Shown here: piece by piece, positions 1 to 10,509 of the stretch
How the letters are laid out: every line of letters starts with the position of its first letter
Numbering within the stretch: the first letter of the stretch is position 1
Origin: Patiria miniata
Taxonomy: Eukaryota; Echinodermata; Asteroidea; Valvatida; Asterinidae
NCBI RefSeq assembly: GCF_015706575.1
Contig: NW_024037056.1
Location: forward strand, 9,375,176-9,439,175
Length of the DNA: 64,000 bases
Direction of reading: 5' to 3'
Made by a program: the position numbers and the translations under genes
The notes under the pieces: model-generated
Databases searched by the model: none
What the model was told of the DNA's origin: nothing
Seen by the model: only the letters and a program-made list of their open reading frames with translations

Positions 1-317
1 ACATTTTTCTCAAGAGAAACGCGTACTTTTCGCGTTTTTTTGGTCAATTCTGCCGAATTTTATGCACAAAATCCGCTAAATCCGCAAATCTGACAATGTC
101 AAAATGATTATTATCGTGTTTTAAATACCTCAGACAGTTTAGCTATTCCTATTGGTCGAGAGCCCGTCACGTGGCCGGTCTTAAACGGATGACAAAGACA
201 TGGCTAGCTGGTCTTAAACACTTTTCTAGTGTCACAATAAAATGTGGACTCCTAAAAATCCATTTCCGTTCACAATCCTCACTTAGGCATGCGCAACACT
301 ACCAGCGAGTGAGTATA

Positions 318-483
318 CAAATATAACATGGTTTGAGGGTGGACAGTCGATATTCGCTCCCCGAGGTATTGGAAGTTGACAAACTAGTTCCCAAGGCGAA
401 GCCGAGGGAACTAGTTTGTCAACTTCCAATACCGAGGGGAGCTAATAACGACTGTCCACCCGAAATAAACCATGTTATATTTG
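318..483. repeat. Hairpin (fold-back) element 1
   Basis: A near-perfect palindrome. The left arm runs from CAAATATAACATGG through GGTGGACAGTCG and GGAAGTTGACAAACTAG. The right arm is its reverse complement, ending in CATGTTATATTTG. The loop is only about a dozen bases (AGGCGAAGCCGA). It looks like a small MITE or fold-back element. The 68-aa ORF inside it is a by-product of the palindrome, not a gene. Confidence 0.8.
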
Positions 484-823
484 TTTTACTATACTTCATA
501 CGTATTCAGTTGCCGATTTTTGTTTATACATGCACCTAAAACGAAATTCGGGGAAACTTGTACAGCTCACCAAAAGAACATTGTTGCTCAATATGGTTTG
601 TTTGCAATATAATACAGTTACTACAGTTGTAAATACAGTTGTTTGTGTACAACTTTCTTTTGTACAGGATACATCTTTACACGGTCCATAAATTTTCACC
701 AGTACGGCATCATTGAGCTATGGAAATCAACATTTACGCGAACTGTGCATCCATGCATCTCTCTTGGTCAATGTTCGCGGGTGCGTACTTCGACATTTGT
801 GACATTTCCTCGATTGCTCTGTA

Positions 824-887
824 AAGCGCATGCGTAGTAGACTGTCGCACGAGTAACCCAAGCGACAGTCTACTACGCATGCGTATT
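824..887. repeat. Hairpin element 2
   Basis: Two 24-base arms (GCATGCGTAGTAGACTGTCGC and its reverse complement) flank a 13-base loop. It is unrelated in sequence to the hairpins at 318 and 1222 but has the same architecture. Confidence 0.75.
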
Positions 888-1221
888 AAGCCTGCGCGTG
901 CATCCCCACGCACGCGTTTGGTGAACAGCAAAAATAACATCTGGCACGTGATGGTGAATTAACCAGTGAGAGTTCGGCTCTCGATCATGAATATGTATGA
1001 GGTATAGTAAAATTGAATAGTTCTAAATTCAAAACGCAACGCCCCAGAACATGCTACGCGCGCGTCACTCTCCATAAAAGGGTTGTTTACATCTTACTCG
1101 CCAGCTGAACACTCCAATACTTTGCTAGAGGGATGTTTCAAAAAGCATGATGTGAACTTGTTGAACAAAATCTGATTTTTTGTACGAATTATTTGATTCG
1201 TTTACTGAAAAGGTATTTATG

Positions 1222-1386
1222 AATGGGAATAAATATGTGCTCGGTCGATTTTTATCACTCTGTTTAAGACCACTTAGAGTCTGGGTGCTGATAATTACCC
1301 TCGCCTCCTGCTCGGGTAATTATCAGCACCCAAAGCGGTCTTAGACAGAGTGATAAAAACCTCCGGAGCACACATTTATTCCCTTA
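1222..1386. repeat. Hairpin element 3
   Basis: An imperfect palindrome with arms of about 75 bases. AATGGGAATAAAT...TTTTTATCACTCTGT...GGGTGCTGATAATTACCC pairs with GGGTAATTATCAGCACCC...ACAGAGTGATAAAAA...ATTTATTCCC. The loop is about ten bases. Probably a short non-autonomous fold-back transposon. Confidence 0.75.
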
Positions 1387-3532
1387 TTAATACGGCTGGG
1401 TCATATAATCAAATTCCAAGGGATACAGTGAATTCGGATTAGGAAGCGCATGTACTCGTTCCGCAATTACGTTAGTAAATAATCAGGTGAAGGCGCTGTA
1501 AAATAATCAGGTGCATTACAGTACCTACCGTGACATTTTATTTCCGGGTATAATCCTAATGTCATACAAACGAATTTATACCGGATGTCTGAGGTAAGAA
1601 CATATAAATACATATTCCATGGACGCATTGCAATTTGTGTTTAAAGAAAAAAATTAAAAGCATAAAATGCAGATAATTAAAAGATGGTTTCTAGTGCCCT
1701 TTACCGTTGATGTCAATTTGGCTGTGCTTGCCAGCGCGCGCTATATACATGTACATATATCAACTGCACGTAGACAAAAATAAAACAAAGCCGGACTTGG
1801 GCCAAGACTACACGGATATTGAGGAGGTGGAGCGGGTGGGGGGGGGGGGGGGGGTGGAGGGTTGAAGGAAGTCAAGCCCGGCGGTTTAATTGGTCAAAAG
1901 TAGTGGTTTGATAAGATAACTTCCCTTTAACAGGTGTGCGTTGAAGGAGGGGGGGGGGATGCCCGTTAAGCCTCCCGGTCGTTCCGGCGCGTTTGTGAAC
2001 TGTTATTGTTTTCGCCCTGTGTATTGGCTGGCGAATTTTGCGCAAAGACTAGAGAGGTGCTTTTTCTCAATTTTATGTTCGGGTATGCAAGTGACATCGA
2101 GCAAACCAATTCTTTAAACATGTTGACTGAGGTAGGTATAACCTAAGTAGCCCTATGGGCTCCGTGCAGAAGTACGGGAGACCTAGACTTGTTCCAGTCC
2201 ATCCACTGCGTATTTCGAATGATCCAGTTAATTGGCCCTATTAGACACATTCGAATATACACGTATAACAGTCATGAGAAAAGAAAACAAGCTGATGAAC
2301 TCTCTGAGTGTTTTTCATCGTTGCAAACACTGATTCCTCTACATTGATTTTTGACTTGGACACTAAGTAAACATGTTGATGTCCATTTTTCTCAATCAGA
2401 ACGATCACGTGGTCTTGTACGTTGTTTCTTTTGTTGTAGACACGTGCCTGCAAGACCCATCCGGAATGCCATATCCCTGCCTTATCTTTCTGACCATGTG
2501 AACAAAAACAGGAACTGAAATGTTGAAAATCTCATAACCAAAATGTTGACGTTAAAATAGTGGTACCCCCCCCCAAAAAAAAAAAACCCTGCACCTTATT
2601 AAACAAAAGGCAAGCCCAAGCTGGTCCGAGAGCACACAAATCTATACGATTGGTTAAGCAAGGTATTCACTGCAATTACTGTATGCGTGTCTCCAGCTAG
2701 TTAGAGCTAATGAATGACGCAAACTCCGATAAATAACCTGTTATTGTCTTAATCATATTCAACTTTTTTCAAGGTGTATACTAGTATCATACTAGCTAAA
2801 TGCCAAACGTCTTAAATCTGAATGGGAAGAGGTTATCTGGTGTTGATGTTTTAAGGCATCTATGCTATACTAGACTTTAAATTATTCAATACTGCCATGG
2901 AAACAAATTCAATGTATTAAATGAACATTTTCTTGCAATGTATGTATTAATCTGCATAAAACTGCTAATATTAAATAAAATAAAATAAACAAATTACATA
3001 AAATATTTCAAATTGTAACTACAGAATTAAGGACTCCGGAACCCCAAATGGATATTGTTTCGGATAGATGAGTTTTTATTTTGAGTACGAGTACCGCGGG
3101 TCCATATAATAATGCATCGTGCATTAACTAGTCTACAGCTATTGTGTCCTTTAATTGCCGTGCTTTTGCTAGCCATCATATAAAGGCCTACTTCCGAAAA
3201 TCGCGTGACAAAGCTTGAACTCCAAACCAGATGGCGGCTTCCGCGCGATTGCATTTGTGTCCTGCGTGACATTCGACTTCCTCGCCATTGTGTTCTTAAA
3301 ATAGCATTTGCTTTTCCCTTTGGTGAGCAATACCAGTTTGTTGCATACGTCTGTCTTACAGTACAATGAATGTTCTGACGTATTTTGCTGTAATTGACAA
3401 CTGTGCCGAGAGCATTGATCATTGTGTTTTGCAGTTCCTGTTGTTGTTCGCTTGTAGTAAAACCCTGGAATTCGTCTGAATTGCAAGCGATTACTACTGA
3501 CTTGGGCGAATTGTGAAATTCAAGTGTGAAAG
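1387..3532. other. Upstream region of TRIM unit 1, no gene seen
   Basis: No convincing coding region. The block at about 1525-1605 (TTTCCGGGTATAAT...CGGATGTCTGAGG) is clearly related to 7570-7640, which places it in the repeated unit upstream of each TRIM gene; related but weaker traces lie at 2065-2140, 12385-12435 and 50325-50390. Long G runs occur near 1840 and 1950. A candidate 5' untranslated exon ends at 3532 before GTAGGG, giving a possible intron of about 280 bases to the acceptor at 3811. Confidence 0.5.
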
Positions 3533-3735
3533 GTAGGGGAGATTAGTAAGCTACTTTTGCAAGTCAACCATGATGAAATGCAATATCAATGTTTCACTTT
3601 TTTTGTAGTAGAGGTACGAACAAAATCATGGGTGAAAGTTAAGGCTAAGTTGAGTATATAGAATGAGGTTTCTGTCGTTTCCATCAGAACGTTGAATGAA
3701 TGAATAACAATGGCAAGGCTACTTATAAATCGAAT

Positions 3736-3767
<32 letters not shown>

Positions 3768-3824
3768 CGGAATCAATGAATGAATCATGTTTTGAAACAT
3801 TTGTGTTGTAGGAGCTACTTTCAA

Positions 3825-5564
3825 ATGATGGCGGAAGCCGCAGCCCAAACTGTTTTGGAGACGATTAGCCAGGGCCATCTGGAATGTCCGATCTGTTGTT
3901 GTCGATTCAAGGATCCCAAGATACTGGACTGTCTGCATAGCTTCTGCCTGAAGTGTCTGGAAGAGATGATGAGCAAACATAAGTCAGAGGAGATAACATG
4001 TCCAGTCTGCAGGAGAGAGACGCAGGTTCCTGATGGAGGATTGCAGATTCTTGCGTCCAGCTTCTTTATGATTTCTCTTGTCGATGAAATTAACAAACAA
4101 GAGAAGTTATTTGGAAAGGTAACTAGTAGTGCGACGTGTGAATCGTGCGAAGAAGGACAGGAGGCTGTATCAAGATGTCTTGACTGCAAGCAGAACATCT
4201 GCAAGAAATGCCAAGAGGCACACCAACGTATGAAGTCACTCAAAGACCATCGCATTATTCCAGCACAGGACTTGGATAATTCGAGGGTTTCACAAACAGG
4301 TCTTACAAAGAATGTCACACCAAAATGTAGAAAACATGATGACCATGCCATATGTTTTCACTGTGAAACCTGTGATATGCTGATTTGCTCAAAGTGTGCT
4401 GCAACGGAGCATCGGTCAGTAGAGCATAATTTCATTGAAATTACCGATTCAATTACATCATTCCGGAAGAATGTCACCGACATCCTTCAGATCTTTGAGG
4501 AAAGCAAAAAGAAGTTTGCATCTACTGAACAATCATTCAAACATGCTAGAAAGATATTACAAAGTAACGTGGCTCGAGCGTGTCGTGATATTTCGTCAAA
4601 AGCTGAAGAAGAGATCGAACAAATCAGAAATAAGGCTGAACATCTAAACACCAAAGTGAAGAAACTCGGTCAGGAGAGAGACAGTGAGTACGAAAAGGCG
4701 CTCATGCACAACCGTGACCAGATGGAACGCGCAGATCAGATCGTCACGGCAGTAAATGACTTGATGAAACAAACCGATGATTTCGAGCTTTTGGGGCTCA
4801 AGCCGAAGGTGATGCACAACTTGGAATTCGAGAAGGAACTCAAGTGTGAACCGGTGAATATTGATATGGCGTTCATAGGGGTCAAATGCCAAGATGTCGT
4901 CAGCAACACGGATCTGGGGGAAATATTGCTCAGAGAGAAATGGCGGTTGAAGGAAGAGTTTGGCCAGGAAGGCACTGCCGACGGGGAATTCCAGTGGGCC
5001 AATGATGTTGCATGTTTCAAAAACGGAGATATCGTTGTAACTGATACAAAGCAGAAACGTCTATCTTTATTTACCTCCAACGGGCAGTTCAAAACATCGG
5101 TTGATCAAGGAGCTGATAGCAATCAGTTGGAAGCTCCTTGTGGAGTTGCGGTTAACCATGATGATCTGGTTTTCGTCACGGACCAAAAGAAAGTGAAGGT
5201 TTTAGACTCAAAGCTACAGTTTATTCGCGAGTTTACCCCTTCGGTTGACGATGCAGAGGGGCTATCAGAAAGTGACCTTTCTGGTATTGCTGTGGACAAG
5301 CAACGAGTAGCAGTGGCTGACAGGGGGAGAAAAGCCATCAGTGTCCACAACTTAGACGGATCGTTGATTGCAAGCACATCGAACAACTTGTTTGGGAATT
5401 TCATAGCAATAAGCAACAAAGAGCGGCTGAGCTTCACAAAATATTATAAAAAGAGTTTGCTATGCATTGACCTTAAGGGTGATGAGATGTTCAACGTAAT
5501 AACTTTACTGAATGGGGAACCAGCGAATCCGACTGGTGTCCTGTGCGATGATGATGGGAGCTGA
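3825..5564 (+). CDS. TRIM-NHL family E3 ligase, C-terminally truncated (unit 1)
   Basis: Probable RING E3 ubiquitin ligase of the cytoplasmic TRIM family. I start it at the ATGATG just after the acceptor at 3811, matching the paralogues; the open frame further upstream is intronic. Visible domains: a C3HC4 RING in the first ~65 residues (LECPIC, DCLHSFC, CPVC), B-box 1 (CESC...CKKC), B-box 2 (CRKHDDHAICFHCETC), a coiled coil of about 130 residues, and an NHL-like beta-propeller. Compared with the units at 8584 and 13326, about 38 bases are missing after GATGATGATGGGAGC, so TGA follows at once and the last ~60 residues are lost. The RING, B-boxes and coiled coil remain intact, so a truncated ligase could still be made. 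Whether it is a pseudogene is open. Confidence 0.85.
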   Translation: MMAEAAAQTVLETISQGHLECPICCCRFKDPKILDCLHSFCLKCLEEMMSKHKSEEITCPVCRRETQVPDGGLQILASSFFMISLVDEINKQEKLFGKVTSSATCESCEEGQEAVSRCLDCKQNICKKCQEAHQRMKSLKDHRIIPAQDLDNSRVSQTGLTKNVTPKCRKHDDHAICFHCETCDMLICSKCAATEHRSVEHNFIEITDSITSFRKNVTDILQIFEESKKKFASTEQSFKHARKILQSNVARACRDISSKAEEEIEQIRNKAEHLNTKVKKLGQERDSEYEKALMHNRDQMERADQIVTAVNDLMKQTDDFELLGLKPKVMHNLEFEKELKCEPVNIDMAFIGVKCQDVVSNTDLGEILLREKWRLKEEFGQEGTADGEFQWANDVACFKNGDIVVTDTKQKRLSLFTSNGQFKTSVDQGADSNQLEAPCGVAVNHDDLVFVTDQKKVKVLDSKLQFIREFTPSVDDAEGLSESDLSGIAVDKQRVAVADRGRKAISVHNLDGSLIASTSNNLFGNFIAISNKERLSFTKYYKKSLLCIDLKGDEMFNVITLLNGEPANPTGVLCDDDGS

Positions 5565-5706
5565 AGTGCAACATTTCGACTCGAATGGTGCATACATATC
5601 AACAGTTGCTGGAGGGTCGTACGATCTGTTAGGAATGACATTCACCCCAACTGGTGATGTCATTGTTGCTGGCAGACACTCCGTCAAGATCTTTGAGCGG
5701 ATGTAA
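5565..5706 (+). pseudogene. Stranded 3' end of TRIM-NHL unit 1
   Basis: Reads in a shifted frame as the last propeller segment of the family (HFDSNGAYISTVAGG...GDVIVAG...VKIFERM). It ends with the same GAGCGGATGTAATCTGCTTCAC as unit 3. The ~38-base deletion at 5562 separates it from the open frame before it. Confidence 0.85.
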
Positions 5707-8311
5707 TCTGCTTCACTTCAGACAATCTTGTCCCTCTGGTAACCAAATGCCTTGCCTGAAATCCAAACACACATCTTCTTCGAGATTTCTGAATTTGTGA
5801 AGACCAAAGCACATTTTTTTGCCAGTCGAGAATCTATTTTGTTAAATACCTGTCAATTGGTTGTTTCAATTGGGCAAAAAGATGAAAACCTTCAGTTATA
5901 ACGTAAAACATATTTGATCGTTTAAGGATAAGCATCTTCCGACCCCAAAAAACGGCCGGTATTTGAAATTTTGAAGAGTTTGTTTATGGTGTAAATAGAG
6001 GACACACGCGTGCAAACTTGTCGGTGAATCAAGGATTCACCTTGGGACACACCTTAATCCGTTGTTTTTCTCTTTAACATGTATTCTACACACAAACCAG
6101 TTTAGAGAGAGGGATGAGTACACTATGGTATCGATTTAAAAACAGTACTCGTTTTTGCTTTTGTTTTTGTTTAGTTTTGTTTAGTTTTGTTTTGTTTTGT
6201 TTTGTTTTGTTTTGTTTTGTTTTGTTTTGTTTTGTTTTGTTTTGTTTTGTTTTGTTTTTGTTTGGGGGTTGAAGGAACACAATTACAAGTGCGTTATTAG
6301 CTATGTCCGATGTTATTGGAGTAGATTTAGTACAGTTTCCAGTTCACTGTACTGATAGTGACACTCTGCAGACTATTTTCCATTATTTTGATTTAAATAT
6401 GCACTTTCCGTTCTAATTTCGAGTTTAACCTTGAAAGGTAATTTGTGTTTCAATTACTTTTTTTCCTAGCAATATAACAGTTAGTCACTTTTTAATGAAA
6501 CATTGAACGAATTAAAAAAAAAAGTCAATAGACGTTCAGTTATTGAATTTTTTTTTATCCACAATAAATATTTACCCATTGAAATTTGGTTCGGAGAAAA
6601 TAATCAATTTTTAAAGAGCATGCAGTTTGCATTCCCATCTAGCTCTGTATATTTTGTGTGTATATTTTTTTTCTCTTTGACAAAAATAGTAATTAACGTT
6701 AAAGCTGTAATAAAAAAGCTGCATATAATCATTCAGATGTAAATAATAAATGTAAACAGACTGGTCATAAATTTCAAATTATTAAGGACGATATTATCAG
6801 TATCATGTTCCACTTCTTGCATAATTTTCCTCTTTGAAACTGGGGAAGTAAGATTCCTCACGTTTTCTTTCATTGAAATGGAAAATCTTATTCGAAAGAA
6901 AGTAATGTAAACAATATAAATTGTTTTCAAATCCAACCACTGCTTCACTTTTCACTTCCTTTTGCAATTCCCGTATTAACTGATGTTACAATGTTTCCGT
7001 ACTGACAACAACAGATTTGGAAAGACGAAAATGAGAATAAAAAAAAAAAAAATTATCTTCAAAGTGCAACCTTATACATCAGAACTTGTCTATAATTAGA
7101 AAGACAGTGTTGGATACGTGAGTTTGCACTACCGTGCTTCGTTAAACAGTACAGGCATAGTTTATTCACGAAAGATGGGCGCTGGATGAATAACACTCTT
7201 CCCAAATATTTTAGAAGTTTCAGTCAAATCGATCACAAGTCATCAATCTCATGTCAACTCACAAGCCATGTCTCAAGTTGTATAATATGTTTCTTGTGAA
7301 TTAACTTGAAATTGGATGACTTGTGATTGACTTCTGATGAATTGTGATTGACCTGTGATGACTTGCGATTGACTTCTGATCACTTGAGATTGACTTATAT
7401 AATTGAACATAAATATATCTTCATAGTTATAGCACCTCCCCCATGACACCACCCATCAACCAACATCAGTCTAATAATGAACTTCTCAACGAAACAACGT
7501 CCAGGACTGTTTCATGAAATGTCGCACTGTGTATGCTAATGTGAATTCTATTCACTGAGTACGTACCTTGACATTACATTTCCGGGTTTAAATGTGATGT
7601 CAGACAAACACATTTAAACCGAATGTCTGAGGTTAAGAAAACAAATAATCTGTCCATGCGGACGCATGCATTTGAATTTATGTATAGAGAAAAATAAAAA
7701 CATACATATTAAGAAACAAATTGGCCTATAAACGTTATTGTTTTTCGCTACGTGATACAAACACTTTAATCCAATATTAAAACATATTGATTTCATACGC
7801 ATGCGCTAGGCTTTCATAGTAGAGTTATTACAGTAACATATGATGGCCGTTTTGAGATTCCATAGTATTACGAGGACAGCTGTATTGCTGTTCGAACTTT
7901 GAACTTGAGTCGGGAGCATTCATTGTGCATTGGATGGTGTTTGGGAAGTTGTGAGCGTTTAAAATAGCAACTGGTTTTTCCCATAATGAGAAAACGGAGC
8001 TGCACGCAATACTAAATACGTTGAACCATATAAACACAGACGAATGGTGTACACTGTAGGTGTTTGTGATATTGAATTACGGGGAATTCATTGTGTTGCT
8101 TTGTGCGACAAAAATAGTGACTGGTTTTCCCATGTTGAGCAATTGGGGTTGTGCTGTTTCTGCACCATTCATCGCCTCATACTGTAGCCTTGCATTACAC
8201 GCATAGGACTTACAATTTAATGGAGTCTTCGTTCATACATTCCAGAGAATTCTCACGCTAAGTATCTGTGGTGGAAGACTTCGGCTAACCGGCGAACCAG
8301 TTATAAAGTAG
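5707..8311. other. Intergenic region between TRIM units 1 and 2
   Basis: No protein gene seen. It holds a TTTTG pentamer array (6175-6262) and AT-rich sequence that recurs downstream of other units (TCTGTATATTTTGTG near 6645). It also has an imperfect repeat built on GACTTGTGATTGACTTCTGAT (7310-7398) that recurs at 49612-49688, and the start of the unit-2 upstream block (from ~7440). A probable untranslated exon of unit 2 ends at 8311 (AAGTAG|GTGAGG). Confidence 0.55.
6175..6262. repeat. (TTTTG)n pentanucleotide microsatellite
   Basis: About 17 nearly uninterrupted TTTTG units. The minus-strand ORF of repeated NKTKQ over it is an artefact of the repeat. Confidence 0.95.
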
Positions 8312-8568
8312 GTGAGGAAATTTTGCCCAGATTTAACAATGTTTTTATATTTAAAATTAGCTGTGAATTCCATATCTGAGATTCCCACGAGCGATCAGCC
8401 TAATTTCAACAAGAAACGTGTTGAACAGTGATTAAGACGAGAGCTTGGGGTCTTTGCCCCCCCCCCCCCCTCCTCCCTACCTCACTTACACTATTATGTC
8501 TTTGGACTTTGGAATGTTTATAAATGAAAACAAAAACTGACGTGGATGTTTTGTTCTATTTTGATTAG
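8312..8568 (+). other. 5'-UTR intron of TRIM unit 2
   Basis: Donor AAGTAG|GTGAGGAAATTTTG and acceptor TTCTATTTTGATTAG|GATATACG, 15 bases before the ATG at 8584. The same layout is seen in the units at 13326 (donor 13086, acceptor 13310) and 51418 (donor 51138, acceptor 51397). Conservation across paralogues is the main support. No transcript evidence is available. Confidence 0.65.
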
Positions 8569-8583
8569 GATATACGTTTAAAG

Positions 8584-10509
8584 ATGGCAGAAGCTGCAGC
8601 TCAAATCGTGTTGGACAAGATCAGCCAAGGGCATCTGGAATGTCCGATCTGTTGCTGTCGTTTCACGAATCCTAAGATGCTGGACTGTCTGCACAGCTTT
8701 TGCCTGAACTGTCTGGAAGAGATGATGAGCAAACAGAAGTCAGAGACTGAGAGGATAACATGTCCAGTCTGTAGGAGAGAGACGCAAACTCCTGATGGAG
8801 GATTGCAGAGTCTTTCTTCCAGCTTCTTTTTGATTTCTCTTGTCGATGAAATAAACAAACAAGAGAAATTATTAGGGAAGGCATTATCTGCTTGTACAAC
8901 GTGTGAATCGTGTGAAGAAGGACTCGGACATGATGCAATATCAAGATGTCTTGACTGCAAGGCGAATTTCTGCAAGAAATGCCAAGAAGCGCACCAGCGT
9001 CTGAAGTACACCAAAGACCATTGCATCATTCCAGCTCATGGATTGGACGAATCGAGGGTTTTAGCAACGGATATTAGCATTCCACCAAAATGTAGAAAGC
9101 ACATTGAACAGTCGTTATGTTTTCGCTGTGAAACCTGCGATACCTTGATTTGCGCATTGTGTGCTGCAACAGAGCACCGGTCAGCGGAACATAAGTTCAT
9201 TGGCATAACTGATGCTATTGAATCATTTCGTCAGAGTGTCAATGACATACTGCATAACTTCGAGAAAAGCAAGGAGCAATTTGCTTCAAATGAAGACTCT
9301 ATCGAACGTGCACGAAATAGACTACAAAAGAAACTGGTTCAGGCTCGTAGTGATATCTCTTCAAAGGCGGAGGCAGAGATCGCTAAAATCAGAAACAAAG
9401 CAAAGCTTCTCACCGACAAGGTCGACCAAATCGGTCAGGAGAGAGACAGTGAGTACGAAAATGCGCTCATTCACAACCGTGACCAGATGGAACGCGCAGA
9501 TCAGATCGTCACGGCCGTAAATAACTTGATGAGACAAGCCGATGATTTCGAGCTTTTGGAGCTCAGGCCGAAGGTGATGCACAACTTAGAATTCCAGAAG
9601 GAGCTCAAGTGTGAAAAGGCAAAGCTGGATATGTCGTTCATCGGGGTCGACTGTCACGATGTCATCAGTGACACGGATCTGGGAGAAATACTGCTCAAAG
9701 AGAAATGGCAGTTGAAGGAAGAGTTCGGCAAAGAAGGCACCGATGACGGGGAATTCAAATTTGCAACAGGAGTTGCGTGTTTCAGCAATGGGGACATTGT
9801 TGTAACTGATACAACCCAGAAACGGCTATCGTTGTTTACATTCACTGGTCAGTTCAAAACATCAGTTGTTCAAGGAGGTGAATGCAATCAGTTGGAAGCT
9901 CCCTGGGGCGTTGTTACCTATGATGATCTTCTTTTCGTCACTGACAAAAAGAAAGTGAAGGTTTTTGACTTGGAGGTAAAATTTGTTCGCGAGTTTACAC
10001 CCTCGGTTGACGATGCAGATGGGCTATCAAAGAGTATCCTCCGTGGTATTGCTTTGGACAATCAACGAGTAGCAGTGGCTGATTGGGGGAGAAAAGTCAT
10101 CAGTGTCCACAACTTGGACGGATCGTTGATTGCAAGCACATCAAACAACATGGTTGGATGTTACATCGCAATGAGCAACAACAAAGAGCGGCTGATCTTC
10201 ACAAACTACGAGGAGAAGAGGTTGCTGTGCATTGACTTTAAGGGCAATGAGGAGTTCAACGTAATGACCTTACTGAACGGGAGCCCAGCGAAACCGACTA
10301 GTGTCCTGTGCGATGATGATGGGAGCATCTATGTCGCGCTTCACACTGGTACTTTGGGAACTAGTGCAGTGCAACATTACGACTCTAATGGTGCATTCAT
10401 AGCAACAGTTGCACAAGGGTTGTACAATCCTGTAGAAATGGCATTCACCCGCGCTGGTGACGTCGTTGTCGCAGACAAACACACCGTCAAGATCGTTCAG
10501 CGGATGTGA
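8584..10509 (+). CDS. TRIM-NHL family E3 ubiquitin ligase (unit 2)
   Basis: A 641-residue intact member of the array. RING C3HC4 ligands are C20, C23, C35, H37, C40, C43, C60 and C63. B-box 1 uses C107, C110, C122, C125, C130, C133, H137 and H146. B-box 2 uses C170, H173, C182, C185, C190, C193, H198 and H203. A charged coiled coil follows at about 210-345, then an NHL-like beta-propeller from about 375 to the end (repeated GDIVVTD, DLLFVTD, RVAVAD, GDVVVAD). The domain order matches TRIM2/3/56/71-like proteins without a filamin domain. The expected role is RING-dependent ubiquitin transfer, with the propeller binding substrate or RNA. The ATG lies 15 bases after a 3' splice site and the coding exon has no introns. 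Codon identity with the other units is very high in the coiled coil (around CATGCACAACCGTGACCAG) and lower in the propeller. Confidence 0.92.
   Translation: MAEAAAQIVLDKISQGHLECPICCCRFTNPKMLDCLHSFCLNCLEEMMSKQKSETERITCPVCRRETQTPDGGLQSLSSSFFLISLVDEINKQEKLLGKALSACTTCESCEEGLGHDAISRCLDCKANFCKKCQEAHQRLKYTKDHCIIPAHGLDESRVLATDISIPPKCRKHIEQSLCFRCETCDTLICALCAATEHRSAEHKFIGITDAIESFRQSVNDILHNFEKSKEQFASNEDSIERARNRLQKKLVQARSDISSKAEAEIAKIRNKAKLLTDKVDQIGQERDSEYENALIHNRDQMERADQIVTAVNNLMRQADDFELLELRPKVMHNLEFQKELKCEKAKLDMSFIGVDCHDVISDTDLGEILLKEKWQLKEEFGKEGTDDGEFKFATGVACFSNGDIVVTDTTQKRLSLFTFTGQFKTSVVQGGECNQLEAPWGVVTYDDLLFVTDKKKVKVFDLEVKFVREFTPSVDDADGLSKSILRGIALDNQRVAVADWGRKVISVHNLDGSLIASTSNNMVGCYIAMSNNKERLIFTNYEEKRLLCIDFKGNEEFNVMTLLNGSPAKPTSVLCDDDGSIYVALHTGTLGTSAVQHYDSNGAFIATVAQGLYNPVEMAFTRAGDVVVADKHTVKIVQRM

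Noticed and set aside
3027..3486. Two overlapping minus-strand ORFs upstream of TRIM unit 1
   Set aside because: They overlap in different frames, have no recognisable family, and fall in the probable untranslated leader of the plus-strand gene.
6086..6280. Lys/Thr/Asn repeat ORF
   Set aside because: It is a translation of the TTTTG microsatellite.
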